From assembly GCA_018333475.1 (NCBI GenBank), contig JAGXTH010000016.1:1-37219 (forward strand): a DNA stretch of 37,219 nucleotides. The letters are read 5' to 3'. Source of the DNA: Simkania sp. GTDB lineage: Bacteria; Chlamydiota; Chlamydiia; Chlamydiales; Rhabdochlamydiaceae. Of the stretch, positions 1-9,400 are shown in pieces (position 1 is the first letter of the stretch; each line of letters begins with the position of its first letter). The notes under the pieces are model-generated. The model saw only the letters and a program-made list of their open reading frames with translations. It had not been told where the DNA came from and did no database searches. The position numbers were made by a program, and so were the translations under genes.

Positions 1-54
1 AGTCACGCCTTGCCCTAAAATGTTGTCTGCGAAAACTAACACAAGGACAAGGCA

Positions 55-1206
55 GTGAACAAATTGCTTCAGCTTATATCACACGGTCTTCACCAAATTC
101 AACGAACTTTTTTCCCGGATCTCGAAGAAGAGGCAGGTCCTATTACAGAGTCATTAGTTCAACTCACCTATGTTCTTGAAACAGTGCATTCTCAAAAAGT
201 TCCATTGCCTGAGCGGTGCTGGACCGGTAGGCCCCCAAAATCTCGCTACGGTATTTTTAACGCTTTTGTAGCAAAGGCGTTTCTTAAGATCCCAACGACG
301 TTGCACTTGGCTGAACGACTGCAATCAGACCGCCATTTGCGACTCATTTGCGGGTTCGACAATCGCGCCGCTGTTCCCAGTGAATCCGTATTTTCTCGCG
401 TTTTTGCAGAATTTGCCAAAACACAGCTGCCGCAATGTGTTCATGAAACTCTCGTTAAAAGTTGTTGTGAGGGCCAAATTTCTGGGCACATTTCCAGGGA
501 TTCAACCTCGATCGAAGCTCGTGAAAAACCCGAGAAGAAAGAGTCCGCTGTTGCGCTGTCAACATCTCCTGCAAGACGAAAAGGGAGGCCCCGTAAAGGA
601 GAATCGCCAAAAATTAAAGACCTCAGCCGGGTGCAGAAGCAAGTAAACATGAATTTGAAAGAGATGTTGCGAGATCTGCCCATCGCCTGCAATCGTGGAT
701 CAAAAAAGAATAGTCAGGGCTTTGTGGAGACTTGGATAGGTTATAAACTCCACATTGACACAGCAGATAGCGACATCCCGATCAGCGCTATTTTGACGTC
801 AGCCTCATTGCACGATTCTCAAGTGGCAATCCCACTCGCTGCCATGACGGCAAGGCGCTTGCAGAACTTTTATGATTGCATGGACTCAGCATATGATGTG
901 CCCGAAATAGCAGCTTACAGTCAGATGTTGAATCACAAGCCTCTCATCGATGTGAATCCTCGCAGGAATGCGGAACTGAAAAACGATTTGGAATCTGAAG
1001 AAAAGGCTCGAACTGTTTTGAATTGGAAGCCGGCAGAGTCAATCCGGTACAATGCTCGGAGTAGTTCTGAGCGTACAAATGCGAGATTAAAAGATGGGTT
1101 TGGTGGAAGGACAGTTCAGGTGAAAGGACCTGTTAAGGTGTATTGCCATCTAATGTTTGGAATACTGGCGCTAACTGCTGACCAGTTGCTACGATTGTAT
1201 ATGTAG
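55..1206 (+). CDS. DDE transposase (IS4/IS5/IS1182-like)
   Basis: 383 aa ORF with GTG start. Motifs HISRDSTSIEAREKP (first D), YDCMDSAYDVPEI (second D) and SSERTNARLKDGFGGRTVQVKG (E region); N-terminal LRLICGF..PSESVFSRVFAEFA typical of DUF772-like DDE transposases. IS ends not resolved. Confidence 0.85.
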   Translation: MNKLLQLISHGLHQIQRTFFPDLEEEAGPITESLVQLTYVLETVHSQKVPLPERCWTGRPPKSRYGIFNAFVAKAFLKIPTTLHLAERLQSDRHLRLICGFDNRAAVPSESVFSRVFAEFAKTQLPQCVHETLVKSCCEGQISGHISRDSTSIEAREKPEKKESAVALSTSPARRKGRPRKGESPKIKDLSRVQKQVNMNLKEMLRDLPIACNRGSKKNSQGFVETWIGYKLHIDTADSDIPISAILTSASLHDSQVAIPLAAMTARRLQNFYDCMDSAYDVPEIAAYSQMLNHKPLIDVNPRRNAELKNDLESEEKARTVLNWKPAESIRYNARSSSERTNARLKDGFGGRTVQVKGPVKVYCHLMFGILALTADQLLRLYM

Positions 1207-1335
1207 CGATGTCGAAAAGAGGAAAGGACTCATGAGCGAGAACTGAAAGGATGCAGCTGCCCGCAAGAGGGCATTTTTGGCGAGAAAAACAGAGATCTTG
1301 TCGCATTTTGGCTGAAAATGGAAATGACAAGCGAA

Positions 1336-1548
1336 TCAGAGGGACCATTTTACATTACAAAACCCGACGAAGGAGGGTTTTGCAATCGGTTCTTCTATAA
1401 GAACATTTTTCCCAAACTGTTTTTGCCTTTTTTCTACTTCTTCACTGCTGAGGCCTAAAGGGGATGACGCCAAACGTTTGAATGTTTCTTCAATCGATAA
1501 AGAGTGAAAAAAATCTGTTTCAGCCAAAAGCACCTCATTTTTCGGCAT
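1336..1548 (-). pseudogene. N-terminal fragment of a cation-transporting P-type ATPase, truncated next to the transposase
   Basis: HSLSIEETFKRLASSPLGLSSEEVEKRQKQFGKNVL matches the cation ATPase N-terminal domain pattern. The frame ends after ~70 aa, next to the IS region; no transmembrane or P-domain follows. Confidence 0.65.
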
Positions 1549-1893
1549 TCGACAATCAATTCAAAAAAACATGTAACCTACTATCTAATCAAGAACAAAT
1601 CTTTAGGCTAAAAAACTAAAAAAGTCTTGCATGAACTATATGGAAGCTATTGCTCTGTTATCAGTAAAAAGTTGGATAGAGATTGGAAAAAAACTGCCTT
1701 TCAGAATTTTCGCCTGAAAGGCAAGGATTATCAATCATGAAAAACTTTCCTTTTTGATCCGAAATCTATCCAGAGTAGCCACTTTCCCAAGATTGGAATT
1801 GATCAACCTTCGTTGACAAACTTTTCTCGAAAATAATCCATTTTCTCTGTATGATTGTGCAATGTAAGGTGATTTTAGATCATCTAGAGTAAT

Positions 1894-1957
1894 TGCCAGA
1901 TAGGATTTTTCAGGACTGAAAATCCTTGTGTCGCTGGTTCGATTCCAGTTCTGGCCA
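1894..1957 (+). tRNA. tRNA-Phe(GAA)-like sequence lacking a D-arm; probable degenerate or pseudo tRNA
   Basis: AGGA-CTGAAAA-TCCT anticodon arm (GAA at 1918-1920), GTGTC variable loop, GCTGG-TTCGATT-CCAGT T-arm, acceptor 3' strand TCTGGCC pairing 6/7 with TGCCAGA at 1894-1900. Only ~10 nt lie between the acceptor 5' strand and the anticodon stem. Confidence 0.7.
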
Positions 1958-2032
1958 CATCTTCTCTTGCCGGAGAATGGTGGAAATCCTACCTTAAGTT
2001 ACTCAAAATAGATCTTCAAAGAAGTTTTCAAG

Positions 2033-3166
2033 ATGAAACGTATTATTATACTCGGCTCCACAGGTTCAATAGGAACGCAGACATTGGATATTGTCCGGCA
2101 GCACCCCGATAAATTTAAGATCATTGGGTTGAGTACTAATAGTAATATTGAAAAATTGAGAGAACAGGTAGCAGAATTTAAGCCAGAAGCTATTTGTATA
2201 ACGGACGAGGAAAAAGCAGAGCTCTTTAAAACAGACGTTACTCTGTATAAGGGTGAAGATGAGCTTAAAAAACTTGCAACCCTGGATAGCGATCTCTTAA
2301 TTAATTCTGTCGTAGGCTCCGCCGGGTTGATTCCTACTCTTGAAGCCATAAAAAAGGGAACAATGATCGGACTGGCCAATAAAGAGACCTTGGTGTTGGC
2401 CGGAGAGATTGTTATGCGTGAGGCCAAAAAACACAATGTTACGATCATCCCTATTGACTCAGAACATTCTGCATTGTTCCAATCACTTAAATCAGGGGGA
2501 AAAACGGAGATTAGGAATATTTATTTAACCATGGGCAAAGGCAAAATTGCAGAAATGAGTGACGAGCAGTTAAGAAATGTCACCATGAACGATATTTTTT
2601 CTAGGCCAGCATGGAACATGGGCAATAAAATTACGATCGACAGTGCAACCTGCATGAATAAGGCGTTTGAGGTCATCGAAGCTAGATGGCTATTTGCCGT
2701 GGCTCCTGAACAGATCAAAGTGATCGTGCATCCCGAATATATTTGTCATTCTCTTGTTGAATTTTGCGACGGCAGCATGATCACGGAGCTAGGTACACCC
2801 GACATGAGGCGTTATACCCAATACGCATTATTTTATCCTCAAAGAGCAATGGCAACCGTCTCTTCATTCACAGATTTGTATGGGAAAACATTGAGATTCG
2901 AAAAACCCGCTTTTGAAAAATTCCTATGCCTAAGCCTAGGTCATATGGCTTTGGAAATGGGGGGTATCATGCCTGCCGTACTACATGGCGCCGATCATGT
3001 TGCAGTAAAGGCGTTCATGGAAAATAAGATCGGTTTTATGGACATCCCTAAAATCATCGCACAAGCAATGAGTGAAACAAAAAACATCCTCAATCCAGAC
3101 ATTCATCAGATCGTCGAAGCTGAAAAAACCGCACAAAAAACTGCCACAGAGGTGTTGACATCATGA
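2033..3166 (+). CDS. 1-deoxy-D-xylulose 5-phosphate reductoisomerase family protein, divergent active site
   Basis: ILGSTGSIGTQTLDIV Rossmann motif; metal-site IPIDSEHSALFQ; WNMGNKITIDSATCMNKAFEVIEARWLF. The canonical SGGPF segment is replaced by TMGKGKIAE. Confidence 0.85.
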   Translation: MKRIIILGSTGSIGTQTLDIVRQHPDKFKIIGLSTNSNIEKLREQVAEFKPEAICITDEEKAELFKTDVTLYKGEDELKKLATLDSDLLINSVVGSAGLIPTLEAIKKGTMIGLANKETLVLAGEIVMREAKKHNVTIIPIDSEHSALFQSLKSGGKTEIRNIYLTMGKGKIAEMSDEQLRNVTMNDIFSRPAWNMGNKITIDSATCMNKAFEVIEARWLFAVAPEQIKVIVHPEYICHSLVEFCDGSMITELGTPDMRRYTQYALFYPQRAMATVSSFTDLYGKTLRFEKPAFEKFLCLSLGHMALEMGGIMPAVLHGADHVAVKAFMENKIGFMDIPKIIAQAMSETKNILNPDIHQIVEAEKTAQKTATEVLTS

Positions 3167-3873
3167 TATCCGTAGTGATCACAGCAGCAGGAAACTCTAC
3201 ACGGTTTGGCGAGAATAAACTACTTTCCGATCTCGCTGGAAGGCCGATGATCGTCAGAACAGTCGAGCAGTTTGCCAAATGTAGTCAAGTGGATGAGATA
3301 ATCGTTGCAACTCGCAGACAGGATATCGCCTTTTATCAAGACATTTTTGCCAGATACCATCTCCATGTAAAAGTGGTTGAAGGCGGCAACGAAAGGATAG
3401 AATCTGTATACAATGGCACCCAAGCATCCAATGGAACTATTATCCTTACTCATGATGGCGCAAGACCTCTAACCCCACTATGGCTTATTGAAAATCTGAT
3501 CAAAGCTGTTGAAGAACATGGAGCTGCTATGACAGCTGTGCCTCCCACGGCAACAGTAAAATATGCTGAAGATGATCTGATCATCCAAAAATCCTTGCCA
3601 AGAACTACAACATGGATTGCACAAACCCCTCAAGGATTTAGACGCGATATCCTCCTAGGTTCATTAGAGTCAGCAATCCAAAAAAAGTATTTTGTTGCCA
3701 CAGACGATAGCGAGATCATTGCGGCTCACGGACATAAAGTAAAGATCGTGCCTGGAGACCCTGTAAATATAAAGGTTACCTTCAGAAGTGACTTAAGTAT
3801 TACGAATGAATTGTTTATCCAGGACAAGCCTGAACAAGTCGAGACATTGATTTTTGAGTCACAAGAAGTTTGA
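3163..3873 (+). CDS. 2-C-methyl-D-erythritol 4-phosphate cytidylyltransferase (IspD) family protein
   Basis: ITAAGNSTRFGENKLL, THDGARPL, TPQGF, TDDSEI, DPVNIKVT. Overlaps the upstream stop by 4 nt (ATGA). Confidence 0.85.
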   Translation: MISVVITAAGNSTRFGENKLLSDLAGRPMIVRTVEQFAKCSQVDEIIVATRRQDIAFYQDIFARYHLHVKVVEGGNERIESVYNGTQASNGTIILTHDGARPLTPLWLIENLIKAVEEHGAAMTAVPPTATVKYAEDDLIIQKSLPRTTTWIAQTPQGFRRDILLGSLESAIQKKYFVATDDSEIIAAHGHKVKIVPGDPVNIKVTFRSDLSITNELFIQDKPEQVETLIFESQEV

Positions 3874-3904
3874 AATCTGATGTCGTCAAGGTGGTTATAC
3901 AACT

Positions 3905-4192
3905 ATGCGCTCTTCAATTAGTGAAGATAACGGTCTTGCAGCCATCTTAAATTCAGACGTTCGGATTTACAGCGTAGGAATCTCCACCGGAGGTATTGCA
4001 GAGATTCGTATGGGACAATCCTCCCAGCAACGAAAAATCATTGCCACCACCCTTGATCAAGAAGGAGCAACTTTTGCTAAAAACCAGATAAAGAAGGCGG
4101 GATTATCAAACCAAATTGAGGTTAAATTAGAAGATATCGCCCATGCCCTTCCTTATCCTATAGCCTTCTTACCAAGTGGATATTTTAATTGA
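3905..4192 (+). pseudogene. Truncated class I SAM-dependent methyltransferase-like
   Basis: YSVGISTGGIAEIRMGQ..RKIIATTLDQEGATFAKNQIKKAGLSNQIEVKLEDIAHALPYP resembles the N-terminal Rossmann part of a methyltransferase. Frame ends at 95 aa and the C-terminal half is absent. Confidence 0.5.
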
Positions 4193-4492
4193 GACTCTTG
4201 TTTCCAAGTGAAGGAGATTGAACCCATGACATTCTTTTGATTACATTTTTTTAGCAATCTGGCACTGCCATTTTAGACTTTCAAAAAAATTGCTATAATG
4301 TTCTCGTCAAGTAGATGCGGCCTGGGTAGACACAAAACAAAATCTGATTTTTTAGTTTATTTAATCACGCTTTGTCATAGTTTATAATAGACTGAAACTC
4401 CTAGTAAACAATATACAATTCATATAAAATACGTTCTCATTAAAACGAATGGATTCAAGACTTAAATAAACTATTTAATATAGTGAGTTTGC

Positions 4493-5035
4493 ATGGCCAT
4501 TATGCCCACAACCCATTCTGTTCTCTGGCTCACTGGGCCGCCCTGTTCAGGAAAAACAACCATTGCTGCAGAACTTCATCAGTATTTTGGAAAACGGTCT
4601 AGTTTTTTTGATGGGGATACTATTCGTAATACGATTAGTAAAGATCTCCAACCTGGCCCACAAGACCGAGAAAAAAACTTGAACAGAGTTCTCGACCTCA
4701 TTAAAGCTAAAAAGGGAATCTCGGAAATCGTCATTGCAGCTTTTGTAAGTCCGGATGTTCAGCTTAGGGCTTTAACAAAAGAAAGGCTCGAATCTGCAGG
4801 ATTTCGTTTCATTCTTGTTCATGTATCTGCATCCCCAGCAACTTGCATGGAAAGAGATGTAAAGGGCCTATACAAGAAATTCAAGGATGGTGATACGAGC
4901 ATACTGCTTCCAGGCTTTAATGATCGATATGACATTCCTCTGGACGCTAGTGTGATTTGCAATACAGACAAAGAAGATCTACAAGCTTGTGTAAAAAAAA
5001 TTATAGACTACGTGGCTTCTACTTCTAACGTTTAA
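4493..5035 (+). CDS. Adenylylsulfate kinase (CysC)-like P-loop kinase
   Basis: Walker A GPPCSGKTT; FFDGDTIRNTISKDL; DREKNLNRV; ERDVKGLYKKFKDGD, similar to APS kinase signatures. Confidence 0.7.
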   Translation: MAIMPTTHSVLWLTGPPCSGKTTIAAELHQYFGKRSSFFDGDTIRNTISKDLQPGPQDREKNLNRVLDLIKAKKGISEIVIAAFVSPDVQLRALTKERLESAGFRFILVHVSASPATCMERDVKGLYKKFKDGDTSILLPGFNDRYDIPLDASVICNTDKEDLQACVKKIIDYVASTSNV

Positions 5036-5059
5036 AGCCTCCAATTTTTCCAAAAAAAG

Positions 5060-7303
5060 CTAGTCTATATTTTCACCCGTATCCCCGTCACGCGCTACCA
5101 CCTGTTTTTCAACTAATGCGGAAACAGCTACATAGTGTTTTAATAATTGCGCTCCAATACGAACAAGATCCGCTTTTTCAGGCGCCGTGTCAGGTAGTAC
5201 CCTCATCAATGTATCACAAGCCCAAAACATGAATAATCCGGTAGAGATAAACGCTTCTCGATTAGAGCAGTTTTGTATGGCAACGCCTAGGTCACGAATC
5301 AGTTGCCCTGTAGCAGGCAAAACAAATTCTGGACCAACTTTTTGTCGAAGCTCATCAGACGGTACTGTCCCTTGATCAATATGCTTTTGGGAAATTGCTT
5401 CCATCTGGGTAGCCAACTCAGCAAGCGCATTTTTGTCTAATAAATCTTCTGTAGCAGGAGTAGCCAAATATTCGGTCCATATTGCGAATCTCTGATCCAA
5501 ACTAGGCGGTCTTGGATCATTGGGATTCGCTGTTTCCCCAGGGATTTCTAATCGCAATTCTCGGATTTGATTGCGCGCCCATTTCCGTTTTTCTTCTCGG
5601 CCGTCGGAATACAAAATTAACTCCAACACTCCTGTTTTATCATAAGCCATGAGTTTTTTGATTTTGGTCGCAAATTCCGCATGGGAAAGCGACTCTCCTT
5701 CAGTCAAAATTCTCTGGTTTCTCTTTATGGCTTCTGTACCAGGTCCGTGGAGAACGGATTCTCTCCACTCTGCAACTTCTGCAGGAGGTAAAGCCTTTGC
5801 CTCCGGGGTAAGGTACCTAGGGCCTGAAGTAGCTGCCTCATTGGCTTTTAATGTTTCAAGGGTTCCACCCATTTTAGCGGCTTCCACCGTCAGGGCGCTA
5901 ACAAAGGTTTCATTGATTCCAGCCTCTCCCCGATCATGGCGACCCAAAAGAAATGTAGCTAGGTCTGAAGCACCTACCTGTGCCTTGGCAGCTGCTAACC
6001 TGTCTGGAGTAATTAACTGTCCTGGATCATCGTCAACTGCGTGGAAAGCGATCAACAAACAACTTCTAGAATCTTTTGATGCTTCCCCTTCTACTCGATA
6101 TCGATGATGCACTAAATTCCCCGTCTCTGCAGTTGCGGTGATTACGCTTGGATCGCGCAAGGCTACGACTACAGGTGTTTCACAACCCTTAATCGCATTT
6201 TGCGCTTCGATAGCCTTATTTAACTCGCTTTCTGTGCGAAATACACTTCCAGCTTCCGTAGTATAAAAAATAGGGGGTGAACCACTTTTGCTTATTAAAG
6301 CGGCTCTTGCATCATCTTCTAATTCGCCAAAAGGAACAGGTTTGCCGTCTATAATTACTCCATCAGATGCCCGAGGACATCCTTGAGTTCCAGGCAAACA
6401 CACAAAGCACTGTCCGTTCGGGCCAACGGGCTCCCCTTGTTTCCAAAATGTTGTCTGTTTAAATTCAGCTACATAGGGGTTATTATCGATATGCAACATA
6501 TTATCTAAAGTCACAGCAGCCATCGGAGCGACATCCTTTGCTCGCGCATCTGTCATCCGAATGGGACCCCCTACTTTATAAGCAATCAGTGCAATATTTA
6601 AGGGGTGCAGAAAGGCTTCATTAAATTCAGGATTCATTAAAAAATTGGGGTGGCTGCGCAAATCCACAAATGAATGCAACCAAGTCTTATTCCCTGCTGT
6701 GTCTAAAATTTCCCCATAGCTATCAATGAGCTTCTGAAAGTCTTCTTTGCTAAGAAGATCTGCAAATACCCCAAGCCCATTTTCATTGAACTTATCAGCA
6801 CATTTTAAAAATTCCGCTTTCAATTCATCTGCTTTAGTTACTCCAAATAAATTCACCCAGTTCGTGTGCAGATCGTCTATTAACTTAGTCCTAAATGCAT
6901 CTTTAGTGTCTTGATTTTGACGAATTCTATATACACCACCTATCTCCTGAAGTCTCCCTGTTTCACTCGGTAGAATTAGATCGGGACCTAGGCGGCGACT
7001 GGTGTTCTCCCTGACGAAAGTATCTGCTTCTATAGAGGAAACGCCCTCAAGACGAAACGAGACGGGTGGAGAAACTCTTTCCGAAGGAGCAACCTCGCTT
7101 TGGCTGGTGATTCGATCAGAAGCAAGAGAAGATGCAGAAGGAGATGCGCCCCCTTTCTGACCTAATACTCGACTTCCTATACTAGAGGTTCTCCCTTCTG
7201 CGGAGGATGGATCCAATGCCTGAGTGCCTTTTGTAGCAGTCGTATGCTCTGTCAATCTTGCAGCTACTGGATTCTTATCTTCCACCGACATAGAAACTCC
7301 CAC
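5060..7303 (-). CDS. Hypothetical protein, candidate secreted effector with a possible PhyH/2OG-Fe(II) oxygenase-like core
   Basis: 747 aa. Ser/Thr-rich N-terminus; LHIDNN (HxD), NGQCFVCLPGTQG, and NLVHHRYRVEGEASKDSRSCLLIAFH (distal H...R) in phytanoyl-CoA-dioxygenase-like order. Confidence 0.45.
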   Translation of the reverse strand: MGVSMSVEDKNPVAARLTEHTTATKGTQALDPSSAEGRTSSIGSRVLGQKGGASPSASSLASDRITSQSEVAPSERVSPPVSFRLEGVSSIEADTFVRENTSRRLGPDLILPSETGRLQEIGGVYRIRQNQDTKDAFRTKLIDDLHTNWVNLFGVTKADELKAEFLKCADKFNENGLGVFADLLSKEDFQKLIDSYGEILDTAGNKTWLHSFVDLRSHPNFLMNPEFNEAFLHPLNIALIAYKVGGPIRMTDARAKDVAPMAAVTLDNMLHIDNNPYVAEFKQTTFWKQGEPVGPNGQCFVCLPGTQGCPRASDGVIIDGKPVPFGELEDDARAALISKSGSPPIFYTTEAGSVFRTESELNKAIEAQNAIKGCETPVVVALRDPSVITATAETGNLVHHRYRVEGEASKDSRSCLLIAFHAVDDDPGQLITPDRLAAAKAQVGASDLATFLLGRHDRGEAGINETFVSALTVEAAKMGGTLETLKANEAATSGPRYLTPEAKALPPAEVAEWRESVLHGPGTEAIKRNQRILTEGESLSHAEFATKIKKLMAYDKTGVLELILYSDGREEKRKWARNQIRELRLEIPGETANPNDPRPPSLDQRFAIWTEYLATPATEDLLDKNALAELATQMEAISQKHIDQGTVPSDELRQKVGPEFVLPATGQLIRDLGVAIQNCSNREAFISTGLFMFWACDTLMRVLPDTAPEKADLVRIGAQLLKHYVAVSALVEKQVVARDGDTGENID

Positions 7304-7559
7304 AATACATTAGTTTTATGTTATATATAATAATAAATTTGTAATAATTTGTTTGCAATAAAAATTAATTACTAGTTAAATAATATATAACAAACGCTAA
7401 CTTTTGCATTAGTTTTTATATAGCAAAAAAACAACCATTAGCAACTGATTGTTAATAGAATACATAAAGATTTAAAGCTCATTGAACTGAAAAAAACCGA
7501 GTTCTACAAGCTGGCGGTTACCACAAAGACTCTCTACGCGAAGGACAGGTAGATAATTT

Positions 7560-9215
7560 ATGTCATTATCAGACGGTCTATCAGACCCCTTAAAAGGGGC
7601 TACCTCTTCCAACTCAATACCACCACCTACCCAAGAAGGAATTCTCCCAACAGATGAAAAATTAGCTAGTTTAATGAAAACTAAGGGCTATCTCACGTTA
7701 AGGGGTGGAGAATTAACAGTTACCGATAATCTAGTCGAAGCTAAAAAAACCCACGCCGAAGTAAAAAGTTATCTGAATGATTTGGATCAACGCGTTAATC
7801 AAAAAGTATTATTCCAACTAGCGTTAAGATTCAGCGATGACATGCTTAAAGCCACTTTTGGTCCCATGCCCAGCGCAGACTTAACAAAGTTGTTATCTGA
7901 ACATTTACAAGATCATGGACTTTCATCAACCCTTTATCTCCTTGATTCCATCTGCGAAGAAAAAATGGGGGCCCAGCATCGATTCAATACAGTATCTCCC
8001 TGGCCTGAACAGCGCAAGACTCCTTTTCTACACCTCTTTCCTAACGTAGGTACAGGATCCCCAAACCCTATACCTAAAGGGGGTCCCGTCAAACTCATTG
8101 CTGTAATGGAACCTTCTTTAGAACCCACAAGAACAATTAACGGGAAACAGGTTTCTAATGCCGAACTGCTTTTGACCGACCTCTCTGCCTTAGAGGAGAT
8201 GATCAAAGATCTCCCACCCACAGAGCAAGCAACTATTCGTAAGGAAAAGCACGAGCTAGATGCTTATTATAAACACAAAGCCAGCGTTTCTCTCTCTTTA
8301 GAAAACAAGGAATTCCTCATTACAGTGCCCACAACAAGATATGCACCTAGACAGTTTTTAGCTATGTCAGTGACTGGCCGAGAAGATGTTCAGAAAATGG
8401 CAGAGGAAAAAAAAAGAGCCCAGGTAGAGAGGTCAAGCGAAACATCCATGCTTTCAAGAAGCAAAACTCTCCCTTCGCCTCCTCCATTACGCTTGGGGGA
8501 AGAAGAAAAAACCTCTATTCTAAAGAAAGCAATAGAGTCGGATAGGCCTGGCCTAATTAGAGAAAACACCTCAGATATACGCTCGATGGCCAATCTCATC
8601 CAAGAAATGCCTCCAGGCTCTTTTATTGGGCAAAATTCTCCGGACACCTCAACAGATGCTACCTATCAACATTTCCAGATGTTTTTAGACCCTCCAACAC
8701 ATCTAGTTCCATTATTTAGCGCGCCTGATCAACCAGTAGCTACAGGCACTTACCTTGATCAACAAGGACATAGCCAATCTATACAATGCTCCAGAGTTTC
8801 AGAATTTCAAGGCTCTATATACCGAATCACAACCTCGAGCAATGATGCTGCTAGCCGAACATTCTTAGAATCTATTCAAAATCATTTTTTGTCGGCCGAT
8901 AATAACAGATCTTCTATCAATCTTATTAGTAGAAAAGTCAGCGACACTCAATATGAACACTATTTTGTGCTGAGAAAAAGCATCGCTGAAGATGCTCACC
9001 CGGACTTACAAAGAGCAGCTCAAGCAAAAGGAAGCACTCGTCCTGGTTGGTTTGAAATGACAGGAGTGCGCCTTGGTAAAACAGAAGCTGATTTTGAAAA
9101 GCTCCCAGATGAGATCTATAGAAAAGAGATCGTAGAAACTTTCACTGTAAACCCTCGTGAATGTACTTTGTTTGAAGGTATAATACAGTCCAGCTTGTTA
9201 GTGCTTTTCAGCTAG
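7560..9215 (+). CDS. Hypothetical protein, candidate effector
   Basis: 551 aa ORF divergent from the 747 aa gene, with Ser/Pro-rich linker SSETSMLSRSKTLPSPPPLRL. No family recognised. Confidence 0.6.
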   Translation: MSLSDGLSDPLKGATSSNSIPPPTQEGILPTDEKLASLMKTKGYLTLRGGELTVTDNLVEAKKTHAEVKSYLNDLDQRVNQKVLFQLALRFSDDMLKATFGPMPSADLTKLLSEHLQDHGLSSTLYLLDSICEEKMGAQHRFNTVSPWPEQRKTPFLHLFPNVGTGSPNPIPKGGPVKLIAVMEPSLEPTRTINGKQVSNAELLLTDLSALEEMIKDLPPTEQATIRKEKHELDAYYKHKASVSLSLENKEFLITVPTTRYAPRQFLAMSVTGREDVQKMAEEKKRAQVERSSETSMLSRSKTLPSPPPLRLGEEEKTSILKKAIESDRPGLIRENTSDIRSMANLIQEMPPGSFIGQNSPDTSTDATYQHFQMFLDPPTHLVPLFSAPDQPVATGTYLDQQGHSQSIQCSRVSEFQGSIYRITTSSNDAASRTFLESIQNHFLSADNNRSSINLISRKVSDTQYEHYFVLRKSIAEDAHPDLQRAAQAKGSTRPGWFEMTGVRLGKTEADFEKLPDEIYRKEIVETFTVNPRECTLFEGIIQSSLLVLFS

Positions 9216-9218
9216 AGA

Positions 9219-9250
9219 GCCTCTCAGTTCATGAGAGGCCGTCATTTTTT
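9219..9250 (+). terminator. Rho-independent terminator
   Basis: GCCTCTC-AGTTCAT-GAGAGGC hairpin followed by CGTCATTTTTT, directly after the 551 aa ORF. Confidence 0.75.
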
Positions 9251-9400
9251 CCAAAGGTACTGAGTTATGCAGGAGTCTCTTCTATGAGACGTTTTGCATA
9301 TCCAGGCATATTCAAGCCCTAAATCTCATCAAAATGGCCTATTTTTTCAAAAAAACGGAGCTACGCAGAAGTGTCTTCATAGGAGCTCTTTCGAAACTAA

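Noticed and set aside
4262-4300. Promoter-like TATAAT and a TGGCAC sigma54-like half
   Set aside because: TATAAT at 4294-4299 is plausible but no RNA or gene directly downstream could be identified; the sigma54 -12 element does not match.
5649-6107. 152 aa plus-strand ORF
   Set aside because: Antisense within the 747 aa gene; no recognisable domain.
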